Under the pieces are notes generated by a model, which had not been told where the DNA came from, did no database searches, and saw only the letters and a list, made by a program, of their open reading frames with translations. A program made the position numbers and the translations under genes. From assembly GCA_033816765.1 (NCBI GenBank), contig CM066290.1:1922001-1986000 (forward strand): DNA of 64,000 bases. The letters are read 5' to 3'. Positions 22,231-32,600 of the stretch are shown here, in pieces (within the stretch, counting starts at the first letter, position 1; the number at the start of each line of letters is the position of its first letter). This DNA comes from Nothopassalora personata. Taxonomy: Eukaryota; Ascomycota; Dothideomycetes; Mycosphaerellales; Mycosphaerellaceae.

Positions 22231-22913
22231 ATGTCGCCGATTGCCATGCGTCCGCCGACATTCCCCAAAGCAATGCCCGAACAGCCTCACTTTGCCCTGC
22301 CGGGACTTCCGTGGCTTGAAGAGACGTGGGTAAGTGCAAAGGTCCGATGAAAGAACATCGTCTCCGTTCACGTTGCATTTCTCTCACAGCATCTGTGACT
22401 AAGACACTCTCACTGCAGCATGTGACTTACTCGTCGCTGCCCATGTGGCGCAGCAAGAAGAACGTCCGGATACAGTATACACTTCTTCCTCCGTCGAGCC
22501 CCAAAATCCCTAAGGACAACACGGATCGCCTTGATGATCTCGTCTCCTATCAGAGCGAGCAGAGTGCCAAGGTTTCGACAGTGAAGGGTATCGACAAAGC
22601 AGCTGGCGCAGGGAATAGTCGAGGCGAATGGGACTGGAGGGGCAAAGGATGGCTCAAGATAGCCGGATCGCATTGGGAGATTCTAGGTTGGGGTGAAGAG
22701 GAGCACAACAGGAACAAATGGGTCGTAACAACCTTTGCGAAGACAATATTCACTCCTGCCGGCGTAGATGTATTCTCGAAAGCAAGAGAACGACTTAGTG
22801 TGAAGACTCTCGATGACATCAAATCAGCGCTGTCCAAAGTGGATGATGACGAGGTGCAGAAGATGGCTAGAGACTTGTTCGAGATTAAGAGCGATGATTC
22901 GAGGACGGACTGA
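22231..22913 (+). CDS. Calycin/lipocalin-like protein
   Basis: Two exons, 22231-22329 and 22419-22913, give 197 residues. The 89-nt intron has a GTAAGT donor, a TGACTAAGAC branch region and a CTGCAG acceptor. The ATG at 22231 gives MSPIAMRPPTFPKAMPEQ and joins LPWLEETW to HVTYSSLPMWRSKKNVRIQY. The G/E-x-W start of the first strand, the alternating strands and WDWRGKGWLKIAGSHWEILG resemble a small ligand-binding beta-barrel of calycin type found in ascomycetes. No signal peptide is visible, so it is probably intracellular. The ligand is unknown. The family call is from overall resemblance, not a diagnostic motif. Confidence 0.75.
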
Positions 22914-23184
22914 CGAGGATAAGTGGAAGTGTAGTGGCGGCCTTCGTTGAGAAAGGAAATACCATCCAGGGTATCATGCGCCAAAAGATGCTAACGCACT
23001 GCCGCCGACCACGCCCTCGCCATCATAGCTATGGACGATAATGGGCGGCCCTTGCGCCAGAGGCAACTTGGACGCTCGTGTCCCGAGCGCCTGCCATTCC
23101 GTCAGTCTGAGGATAGAGATGAGACCAAGCAGCTCCAATCTCTGTCAAAACCTCAAAATTTTCAAGCAATGCCTTGTCCGCCAT

Positions 23185-23600
23185 TCATTTGTTCTTGCAG
23201 TATTTTGCCGGTGTCGTGTCTGGATCCTCGGCCTCGACCAGTTGCAGATCGTTCAGCCGCATTACAGCAGGGAGGTCGTCTTTGGCTTCATCGTTTGTCA
23301 GTCTAAGAAGCGCGCAACACGATTTCGGGTGGTGGAAGGGCACTTCACTCACTTGACCCACAGGTACTCTTGGTCCGCGAGGCTGAAGCCAAACTGCGTA
23401 TACTGAGTGTCTTTGACTTCGACAATCTGCCAGTCCTTTCTCGTGCTGTCTGTACTGGAAATCTCCAGCAACACACGGCACTTCGAATAACTTGATTTGA
23501 GCTTCGCAGACGGTACACTGGAGTTTTCATCGACGGCTGGACTTTTCAGTCGCAGCTCAGGTGTGCCAACCAGATGTTTCTTTCCCTCGCAGATATACAT
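23185..23600 (-). CDS. Small conserved-looking protein, unknown function
   Basis: Two exons, 23600-23353 and 23302-23185, give 121 residues. The 50-nt intron (GTGAGTGAAG ... CTTCTTAG) keeps phase and joins EYLWVK to LTNDEAKDDLPAV. The protein is soluble and has no signal peptide or recognised domain. Alternating strands (CRVLLEISST, WQIVEVKDTQYTQFGFSL) suggest a small beta fold. It ends TTPAKYCKNK. Normal composition, a clean intron and an ATG at 23600 argue that it is real, but no function can be given. Confidence 0.55.
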
Positions 23601-24872
23601 CGTCCGGCCTTTTCTTTATATCTCAAAGTCACCATCGCGGCCAGGCGTGGTGACGATGTGGTATGTTGCAGCTGATGACCAGTCCGTTTTCAAGATTTAT
23701 ATCGAAAGACGTCGTTCCGGTCCCATGTGTATCTGTGATATGGCATCGTCTCACTAATTGAAATGTCCAGATATACCCTTCCCTATTTCCTCAGGCCATC
23801 ACTTCTATATACCTCCTGCTAATGTGCAAAGACAGGACACCATTCTCGCCAATGATCCTGCGGCAAGGCGACGTTCTTGCACGGATGTTCACTTCCACGG
23901 CGCCGATGCCATCTTGGGGCCAGAGATTGGCAACTATGCCTCATTTCGAAGCTGCCTCGTCGTGCAGCTTGCAACAATCGAATCCAATGCGTTCATCCGC
24001 AGGAACATTGAATCCTTCGGTACGAAAGTGGAGCGTAATGCGACGATTCCCAAAGCGAAGCGATGGCGCAGGCGGCATGTCGATCGTCATGCATCTTTGC
24101 TACCTGGACTAGGGTAGCAATGTCGGGACGAGGAATACGACGATGCTTCATGGTTGCTCATGCACAATTGCATCTTGCGTTCACCGGACAAAGCGAAGGG
24201 TTCTCATACACAAGCGCACAAAATCTCTCAGTCGACCAAGGAAACTTAACATGGCAACCTGCAAACGTCTCGAACGCGTTGTAGAGCACGCCGTTCAAGC
24301 TCAGTCGAAGAGGAACGGATTTGTTTTCGAGGCGATGCTGCACTATGCCAAGTCCACTGCGGGACAAATGGTGGAGTCTGAGAGGTATAAGGTCTCGGGG
24401 TTTCCGTATATTAGTGAGAGTGCTGCTTCGACGCAGCAGCTAAGTGTCGGGTGGGTTTGGGCTTGTTGTTGGTTCAGCGATGTTGATGTAGCGGGATGGA
24501 ATGAAGACGTTACTGCGGATGGCATCTACTAGAGCTGAAAATTTCTGTCGCGACTGGTTTCTTTTCGCACGCTTGGGTTGAGGTGCCAGCAATCGTGTTT
24601 GCGAGCCCAGGAGAACGCTCACCGGGTTCAGTATCGGGTGAGATGCTGTAACATGATACACATGGTGAAATGGTCACAACTCTGGCGCGGCCGCAGTTGG
24701 TGACGTTTGGAACCGGGATGTCCTGGCCGGCAAACCGGATCTCCCGCCTCGCCGATCTGCTGATTGCGCCACGCAAGAAGTACCGAGGCGCTGGCACTGG
24801 CATTTGATGTGTGGTACGGTACATATTCCAATCCATTGTAGTAGAAACATTATTGGCACCAAGACCACGATC
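23601..24872. other. Gene-poor stretch with possible eroded coding sequence
   Basis: About 1.27 kb without a supported gene. On the minus strand between about 24370 and 23760, broken frames give protein-like pieces such as RRITLHFRTEGFNVPADERI, IVANLWPQDGIGAVEVN and LRLSLNGVLYNAFETF, separated by stops and frame changes. It may be a decayed gene or an intron-rich one I could not assemble. No family is recognised. Confidence 0.35.
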
Positions 24873-26102
24873 ATGGCCGAACAACGAACGACACCTCATC
24901 TCCTCACGCTTCCTCCAGAGATCAGAGAAGAAGTCTGGCGCCTGATGCTCAACCCCGACGCCAACCGCCTCCACCACGAAGACGAATACACATCCTACAA
25001 CTACACCCCGTCCCTCGTGCTGTTCTACATCAACAAACAAATCTACTACGAGGCCCGCAAGATCTTCCGCAAACTGAACATCTTCGTTAGAGTCGACACG
25101 CCCTGGCCGGAAGCACAGAACCATGTCGCTATCGAGGGCCATGTGCCCATCATCGTTTCCAACGAAAGAGCAGTCGGCTTCCGGGATCATACCTTGAACG
25201 TTGCCATTGACGCGCCGGGACATGGCTCCATCGAGTGGGAAACGCAATGCTTCATCATCCTGCTGGAGGATCTGGATAAATTCACGCAGATGTGGTATTA
25301 TGCCGACTTGACACATCCCGGGCTGAATGAGCATCTGCGGTTGAAGTTGCAGTTACGAGATCCATATGCTGCCGAGTGGGAAGAGAAGCGGATACCGCGG
25401 GCATTGCAGCAGAGATTACTCTTGCCATTTGGGAAAGTGAAGGGACTGTATGGGACTATCTTTGAGGAAGTCGAGCAACAGGTGAAGCCGTATGCAAATA
25501 TTGAGAACGAGCTGAGGAAGCTACAGGCGACGCCACACGATAGCCCTGAGCACTGTTTGAGGGAAGCGACAAGGCTCAAGCTCGAAGGGAATGCAAAACT
25601 GAAAGAGGGACGGTATGAAGCAGCATTGGAGAAGTACAAGCAGTCGTGGACTGCCATGCATGTCGTTGTCAGGGGCCGACAACGATTCATCCATGCCGAC
25701 CACTTCTTCGGCCGTGAGATGCGGGAGGAACCATATCGTGGCAAGAATGGGCAATCAGAACGTCTTCTGCTGCGTGTACAGCTTGTTGCGAACACCTGTC
25801 AGGTTTACCTGAAGCAAGAGGAATGGGAGCTGTGTCGGCATTGGGGCATGAGGAGTATCGGTATGCTGAGGGAGGCAATGGGGGTAGACGAGCCGATGAG
25901 TCTCTCGCCAGAAGCCGAAGCGATTACGTCTTTCCCCGCCGCTGCGGAAATGGGGAAGATATACTATCGCACTGCTGTAGCGTGGAAGATGCTGGATGAG
26001 AAGAGTGAGGCGAGGAGATTGTTGAGGGTTGCGAAGATTTATCTACCCAACGACAAAGCTGTTGATCGTGAGATAGCCGCTACTGCACTAAGGCTCGGAT
26101 GA
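24873..26102 (+). CDS. F-box-like (2EXR type) protein with TPR-like C-terminal half
   Basis: Single exon of 409 residues from the ATG at 24873 (MAEQRTTPHLLTLPPEIRE), which fits better than an in-frame ATG 69 bp upstream because LLTLPPEIREEVWRLML is the usual start of this fungal F-box-like/2EXR domain. After it come VLFYINKQIYYEARKIF and a long helical region. Around residues 245-300 there is EATRLKLEGNAKLKEGRYEAALEKY, a classic tetratricopeptide helix pair, and the C-terminus (KMLDEKSEARRLLRVAKIYL) looks like another TPR. Dothideomycetes have many such proteins, often proposed as ubiquitin-ligase adaptors or effector-like regulators; the partner here is unknown. Confidence 0.8.
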   Translation: MAEQRTTPHLLTLPPEIREEVWRLMLNPDANRLHHEDEYTSYNYTPSLVLFYINKQIYYEARKIFRKLNIFVRVDTPWPEAQNHVAIEGHVPIIVSNERAVGFRDHTLNVAIDAPGHGSIEWETQCFIILLEDLDKFTQMWYYADLTHPGLNEHLRLKLQLRDPYAAEWEEKRIPRALQQRLLLPFGKVKGLYGTIFEEVEQQVKPYANIENELRKLQATPHDSPEHCLREATRLKLEGNAKLKEGRYEAALEKYKQSWTAMHVVVRGRQRFIHADHFFGREMREEPYRGKNGQSERLLLRVQLVANTCQVYLKQEEWELCRHWGMRSIGMLREAMGVDEPMSLSPEAEAITSFPAAAEMGKIYYRTAVAWKMLDEKSEARRLLRVAKIYLPNDKAVDREIAATALRLG

Positions 26103-26351
26103 AGGGGGAGATGTGCGCATAAAGATGCAACGAAGTTAGCATGGTCCAGCTACCTCTTTCTCCGACGCGCTGCTCGCACGTGCCCTGGGAAGTGGAGAAA
26201 CGGGAACCGGACGACAGCAAGGCTTTTGTGCAAGAGATAGGGTACTGCCACTACATGAGCAAGCTACTGGTCACGAACGCTACAAACGGGGGCAAGTAGC
26301 GCAAACCCGAAGCATCTGCTATGGTGAGCCGTCATCGACGACCTATCCCTC

Positions 26352-26927
26352 CTACGGATCTTCCTCCTTCTCCACAGCCGTCCTGCACTCAACCACATGC
26401 TCCTCACCCACGGCAGATACGACAGTAACAGCTGACCAGTCAGCACTTCTCGAGTCTTCTAGCACAAGACTCACTCACCAAGCTCTTTGCCCTCTTGCAA
26501 AGCTTCCCGAATCTCGAAATACAGATCGCCAGCACGCATTCGCACACTGTGCGTTGATCCATCGGCTTTCAAAAGCTCAAGAATACTTCGGTCGATATTG
26601 CTCTGACTCATGTCAGTAATGCTGATCTTGATTTGGGAGGTCGCTGAGTAGCAGGCTTACAAGCTTGTAATCTTGCTGGCTGACGATTGGGGTCTCGCAT
26701 TGCTCTGATGGGCCTAAGATGGCGCCGCCTTCTTCGCCAGTGAATATGTTGAGGGTTGTGAGTTGTACTAGATTGCTGTTGGTTTGGAGCTCGATGATTC
26801 GGCAGGGACGATCTTCCACCATCACGTAGTCTCCGACCACCAGTTTGCCTGCCAGTCTGTGTGAGGTATGGGTTTCTGATACGTCTGTCGTGGAGACGTG
26901 ATTGGTTTGTTCCTTGCTGTTGGACAT
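26352..26927 (-). CDS. eIF5A/Hex1-fold protein lacking the hypusine site
   Basis: Three exons, 26927-26661, 26602-26479 and 26431-26352, give 156 residues in phase; introns are 58 and 47 nt. Residues 24-89 match the N-terminal SH3-like barrel of eIF5A and the Woronin-body protein Hex1 (KLVVGDYVMVEDRPCRIIEL, NIFTGEE, QQDYKL). The C-terminal part (LELLKADGS, IREALQEGKEL, VVSAVGEE) fits the OB-fold domain. The loop at residues 48-57, where eIF5A has its hypusine lysine inside TSKTGKHGHAK, reads QTNSNLVQLT, so the modifiable Lys is absent, as in Hex1. It is too short for Hex1 and lacks its C-terminal SRL-type signal. It is therefore a divergent paralog of unknown role, unlikely to be a working eIF5A. 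Confidence 0.8.
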
Positions 26928-27136
26928 TGCTGGAAAGAGACCTCGCTTGTAGGAATGAGGGAGGTCTTATGATTTTCCATCACCGGAAGCAGCGGACCAA
27001 CGGCTTCTTTTGTACCGTTCACATCGTTGTTTGCTGTTCTCGAGGTTGTTATGGAATTTGCCACAAACCCGCCAGATTCGCAGGACTTCCATCATCAACA
27101 TCAATCCAACCAGAACACTCCATCGCACTCTTCGAA

Positions 27137-27844
27137 TCACCCTCCCCGCGTCTCAAAGCAATACAGACACCGCGAGCACTTCATCCGCCCACCAGATCCC
27201 TCCACTTCAATCGAACATCCGCAATTCGGACACTCTTTCACCTTGCCATCCTCCTTCAACCTCTCGATAACCTTCCCATCAACCGCGACTTCAACAAACC
27301 GCCTCAGATTCCCCTTCGCATACTCCTCATACGTCATTCCCTCATGCCAAAGTACCTCACAAGTGGCACAGCTCACAACCCGACACTTCCCACACGTGAA
27401 AAGATTCGACGGCGGCGGCCAATCCGGCGCAGCCGGCTTTGGCGGAACATGTCGTTGTCCAGAGTCACAGCTGGGACTGAGACACCATCGCCAGTCCGGG
27501 TTCTTGTCGTGGAAGATGCGATTGGAGACTTCCCAGACTGGAACTTGGTGGGTGCCGCCTGGTTTGAGGTCGGTCCGGGGGCAGATCTCTTCGGTGCAGG
27601 TGCTGTAGGGGCAGCGGAGGGAGGGGCGGAATTGGGAGGCGATGCTGGTGGTGATCCAGGTGTTGAGGCAGGGGTTGCAGATTGCGATTTTGTGTTGGCA
27701 GAGTTTGGTGGGTGTGCGCTTTGGGAAGGAGGTAGTGGGGAGGTCTTCTGTGCAGCAGATGCAGGGTTTGGTTTCGATGCGCATCCGTTGGTTGATGGGC
27801 GGTGCGGCCGGCGATGTGTAGGATTGGTGACGCGTGGAGACCAT
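27137..27844 (-). CDS. RING/IBR-type zinc-binding protein (RBR-like E3 candidate)
   Basis: Open frame of 235 residues from the ATG at 27844 (MVSTRHQSYTSP). Cysteine/histidine pairs run CICC, CQHKIAICNPC and CPYSTCTEEIC (RING-like), then WCLSPSCDSGQRH and FTCGKCRVVSCATC (IBR-like), then CPNCGCSIEVEGSGGRMKCSRC (start of a second RING/Rcat). This is the order of RING-between-RING ubiquitin ligases. The frame ends at CSRCLYCFETRGG, so the last module lacks its final C/H ligands. Either an intron near 27140 leads to an unseen last exon, or the protein is truncated. Substrate unknown. Confidence 0.75.
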   Translation of the reverse strand: MVSTRHQSYTSPAAPPINQRMRIETKPCICCTEDLPTTSFPKRTPTKLCQHKIAICNPCLNTWITTSIASQFRPSLRCPYSTCTEEICPRTDLKPGGTHQVPVWEVSNRIFHDKNPDWRWCLSPSCDSGQRHVPPKPAAPDWPPPSNLFTCGKCRVVSCATCEVLWHEGMTYEEYAKGNLRRFVEVAVDGKVIERLKEDGKVKECPNCGCSIEVEGSGGRMKCSRCLYCFETRGG

Positions 27845-28090
27845 GGTTGTTGGAGATGCCGATTGTAGTCTGTTGTCAGTTGTGTCTGGATGGAAGATGG
27901 AAATGCTTAATGTTTGTGAGGTGAAGAGGGCAGAGTCCAAAACATGCATGTGAGGGCGCACGGAGTACCATTTCTGCGGCAGGCAGCTGCGCGGTTCAGA
28001 GAGTGAGGTTCACGGATCCACATAGACATCTTCCAAGATCAAAAGTTATATCAGAACTATAGAAATATCTAGGCCTGTCTCATGGAAAAG

Positions 28091-28333
28091 TCAATAGCGG
28101 AAATCCTTCGGTAGACTTCTATGCCAATGGTTAGTAGACCGAAAGCGGCCACGACCGTCTTCCTCCTCGTCCTCGTTCTCTTCACCTTGCCCATTCTCTT
28201 GATCACCACGTACAACCTCGTCGCCTTCTTCGCCATCACTGACTTCTTGTTCTGAAGTGCTCGTGGTTCCCCTGGTCGGTGATGCTGACGGCACAGTTTC
28301 CGGATCAGTGTCACTGCCTGTGGTGCTGATGTC
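28091..28333 (-). CDS. Possible terminal exon of an unassigned acidic protein
   Basis: An open minus-strand frame follows a good acceptor (TTCGGTACAG) at 28334. It encodes 80 residues, very acidic in the middle (SDGEEGDEVVRGDQENGQGE, then NEDEEEDG) and ending LPKDFRY. A possible upstream exon around 28590-28470 reads RRRIADADKRARPRGVGMLC, QECANCPQ, but I could not join the two in phase. Low complexity makes chance possible. Confidence 0.25.
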   Translation of the reverse strand, partial: DISTTGSDTDPETVPSASPTRGTTSTSEQEVSDGEEGDEVVRGDQENGQGEENEDEEEDGRGRFRSTNHWHRSLPKDFRY

Positions 28334-29668
28334 CTGTACCGAATAAGGTATTGAATGAGCGGAGTCAGGTCAGCTGTCGGGTTTCTGGGTAATGTCGCTG
28401 GCCACTACAGGAGGAACCGGCGTCATCGTCCTCCATTTAGGACTGGGGTCACCACTCTCTACCTTGAGGACAGTTGGCGCATTCTTGACATAACATCCCA
28501 ACGCCTCTAGGACGTGCTCGCTTGTCTGCATCGGCTATTCGGCGGCGCAGAGACACTGCTGTTGCCATGCTTGACGGTATTGGACGATCTTGACGAGTGT
28601 GGTGAGGAATGCAAATCGCGGCGTGTTGTTGGAGGAAACGCGTCAATGGAAAGATATCTGAGTGCACACGGTCAGATCCACCAGCCGCATCCCAGCTCGG
28701 GTTATCCGTCCGCTGGTGAATGGCGCTCCAGACTTGCACACGACAGCGCTCTTGCTCACCTTCTGTCGTCTCTTTTCTTGGCCAGTCTTCATCGTGCGTA
28801 CTTCAAGTGGCGTCAGAACTGTTACGATAAGTCTATCACATCACTTCCTTGATGCATCACGTCGTGGCCAAGACGGCACTGGTCTGCAAGTGTTCAGCAT
28901 TCTCATGGTACGTCAGAGAGGCTCCCATCGCCCACGGAGGTCGTGAGCTCTCCATTCAGTAGGATGTTATTGCATGTCTCGCTGTCATCTCGTCTGTCAA
29001 CGCCGGGAGGTGAAGGGCAGAAACACGCTAGAATCAGAACTAGCGACCCTTGCAGACGACGATTTGCAGAAGCGCACCCGGTCTCGATTCTCCCAGAGAC
29101 ACATCAATCACCCGCTGAACGACTGCCTCTACAGTAGCTGATGAAGGCAACCTGCTGCACAGCAATCGGATGGCTCCTGCAAGCCAAACGACTGCGCCAC
29201 GGCTCTTTCTGGCCAGAGCAATGGAGCGCCACGATCGACCTGCCAGCACACGTCCCGACTGGTGACACAGCAGTCGCTAGCTCCATCGCACGATACAGAA
29301 GAAGTCGTGGCTGCGACGCGGATAGAGATGAGGTCGCGGACCGGCAGCCACAGCGATACTGACACTGACGCTGCATCACAATTTGTTGAATTTGATTGTG
29401 TCGCAAAGGCGAGCGCCACCGCAGTGCCTGCAGCGTTGGTCAAGAGAGATTAAGCTTGTGTCACTGGCGCCTGATGACGATGCTAAGTTCTATACCGCGG
29501 CAGACGCTTTCGTCGACATCCTTCAGCTAGTGCGTATGGTTGGCAACGGCCAAGTATTGGTTCTTGCCCTTCTTTGTTGTTTACTGGAATGGCGCTGGAA
29601 CTCCTTTTCTGCTACATTGCACCTTTCAACCACCCGCATCAACCATCAGCACCAGCATTATCGCCAGC
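28334..29668. other. Upstream region of the CSC1-like gene
   Basis: About 1.3 kb. The right end should be the channel gene promoter and 5' UTR. Several overlapping frames of 60-110 codons are present on both strands with no domain I recognise. I found no repeat or RNA gene. Confidence 0.4.
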
Positions 29669-32600
29669 ATGGATACCGCTGGCCACATGGCGATGCGCCT
29701 GGTCGCGCGTCAATCAGTATGCAGCCATCTCCGCGCGAGGTGAAGAGATTATCATACTGACGCGCAGACAGGGCGGCAACAATCAAGGGAGCAACCAAAA
29801 TGCACAAGGCTCATCAGTGTCAGGAATGGTCTCGACGCTTGTGCCCGTCGGTCTTCTCTCGGCCGTCATCTTTCTGCTCTTCTTGATTTTCCGCAACAAG
29901 TACGACCGGGTCTACCAACCGCGCACTTACTTGGGCTCGATTCGCAACTGGCAGCGCTCGCCCAAGCAAACGACTGGCCTGCTCGGTTGGAAGAAGGAGT
30001 TTACCGAGCTCAAGGACGAGTTTGTGCTTGGACATGCGTCCATTGACAACTACTTATGGCTGCGCTTCTTCAAGATGATGACGGTCATGTGCTTGGTCGG
30101 ATGCTTCATCACCTGGCCCATCTTGTTTCCCGTCAATGCCACTGGCAGTAACGCAGAGGCCACCGGACTCGACATCTTGTCGTTCAGTCACATCAACCCT
30201 GGCCCACGATACTTTGCGCAAGCCATTGTCGCAATTCTCTTCTTGTCTTGGGTCATGTTCATGATCACCCGCGAATCAAAGTTCTTCATACGTTTGAGCC
30301 AGCGATACTTCCTTTCGCCCTATCAGCGAAGCCGCATCTCGACAAGGACTCTCCTCTTCACCAACGTACCAGAGGCTGCCCGTAACGAGGAGCACATACG
30401 AAATCAGTACGCTGGCGTCAAGGCTGTCTGGCTGGTCAATGTCCCCGTGGATCTTGCCGAGAAGGTCGATGATCGCGATAAGGCCGCCAACAAACTCGAG
30501 ACTGGCGAGATCAAGATGATCAAGAAGCACTACAAGAGACAGCTGAAGTTGGAGAAGAAGGGCCAGGCCAGCGATCGTGTGAACCCGGAGCAGGGCGCTC
30601 GAGTCGAGGTGCACAAGAAGGTACGCACTAAAGGCGAGCGGTGGCCTAGACAGCAGCGGAGCATTCGAGACACACGCGGCACGACGCGCCTCGCTCTACG
30701 TCTACATCACCTTCTAAGACACTGCAACGTGCTTGTCGAGTATAGCTAACACCCTTCTGTTTGGCAGGACATTCCAACACACCGCCTGCCGAAGCTCAAA
30801 TTCCTGCCCATTGGCAAGAAGGTCGAGACGATCGATTGGAGTCGTGGCGAACTGCGTCGCTTGATACCGGAGATTACAACAGAGCAACGTGCACTGGTCG
30901 GCAACACCTCCAATACACAAGCCGCATGCTTCATCGAGTTTGACACCGTTCAGTCCGCTCACGCAGCGTGGACTCAGGCCGCAAACATGGGCCGCAAGGA
31001 GAAAGCCAAGTCGATGGCTAAGATGACACCCAAGGTAAGGCAGCGGCGGAGCATTCGAGACATTTATCGCACGACGCGCCTCGCTCCACGTTTATAGCCC
31101 TTTCTAAGTCGCTGCCATGTGCTTGTCGAGTATAGCTAATTTCCTTATGCCGGCAGGAGTTCGGCACAGAGCCCGCTGATGTTATCTGGAAGAACACCAT
31201 CAAGCCACTGTGGAAGACGAAACTGTTCAGCATCCTCGGCACGGCCTTTGTCTGGTTCTTGTGCATCTTCTGGACGATCCCGGTTGCAGTCATTGGTGCC
31301 ATCTCCAACATCACTTACCTCACCGACAAAGTATCATTCCTCGGCTTCATCAACAGTATTCCTCCGGTCGTTCGCGGTGTTGTCACTGGTCTGCTCCCTG
31401 TCATCCTGCTTGCAGTGCTCATGACTTTGGTGCCGATTATTTGCAACATTATCGCCAAGCTTTTCGAGCCAACCCAGAGCGCTGTCCAGATGAAGGTTCA
31501 GGGCTGGTACTTTCCATTTCAGGTCATCCAGGTACGAATTGAATTGGTATACCGCGTCAGCGGTGGCCTAGACAGGGGCGGCGCATTCGATACATGCAAT
31601 GCACGATGCGCCTCCCTCCCTCCACGTCTACACCATTTTCTGAGACACTGCTACGTGCTTGTCAAGTATAACTAACACCCTTCTGCATGGCAGGTCTTCC
31701 TTATCACCACATTCTCCTCTGGAGCTGCTTCAGTCGTCAACCAAATCATCAACCAGCCCAGTTCGGCGGCAACACTGCTGGCACAGAACCTGCCTAAGGC
31801 CTCCAATTTCTACATCTCATACTTTATCTTGTTCGGTGAGTAAGGTCAAGTACAGTGGTCACGATGCGACATCTGAGAGACAATCAGAACGCTCATGGCT
31901 TCTGTCTTTACGTATGAGACACCAACGCTACACCGACGCTAACCTACCTTACCTTTAGGGCTACAAACGGCTGCTATGCAATTCCTCAACGTAGTGCCCC
32001 TGTTGTTCGTGCTGTTCCTGGGCAAGATTCTGGACTCAACACCAAGAAAGATGTACAACCGCTACGTCAACCTTGCCGGACTCGGATGGGGATCGCTATA
32101 TCCAAAGTTTACCAACTTGGGTGTCATTGGTAAGCCACATTGCAGTCCCAGTTCGATACTTGCTAATATTTTCCAACAGCACTCTCATACTCCTGCATTT
32201 CGCCATTGATCCTGGGCTTTGCTACAGTCGGCTTTTTCCTGCTCTACCTTGCCTTCCGATACAGCGCACTTTTCACGCTAGGAACGACGGTGTCGACCAG
32301 AGGCCAATCTTACGCCCGTGCCATGAAGCAGCTTACCGTCGGCATCTACCTGTCCGAGATATGCTTGATCGGTCTGTTCGCCATTGGAATTGCCGAGAAC
32401 AGAATCTCGATCGGACCCATGATCATTATGATCATCTTCCTCGTTGCTACGATCATGTGGCAGGTCTGGCTCGGTCGATCCCTCAAGAGGCTTGAGAACG
32501 ATATGGTGGAGGACAGTATCGCACCGTCAGCAGTCACTGGCAAGCTCCGCGATAGCAGCGACGTTGAGAAGGCACCAGGTTCTGTTGATGAGACTCGCCC

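Noticed and set aside
24510..25334. 274-codon minus-strand open frame
   Set aside because: It runs antisense through the F-box/TPR-like gene at 24873, has the composition of a reverse-complement shadow, and shows no domain.
26352..26927. Functional translation factor eIF5A
   Set aside because: The hypusine-site lysine and its surrounding GKHGHAK-type motif are absent.
26861..27868. 335-codon plus-strand open frame
   Set aside because: It is antisense to the RING/IBR gene and its low-complexity Gly/Ala/Asp content mirrors that gene's codons.
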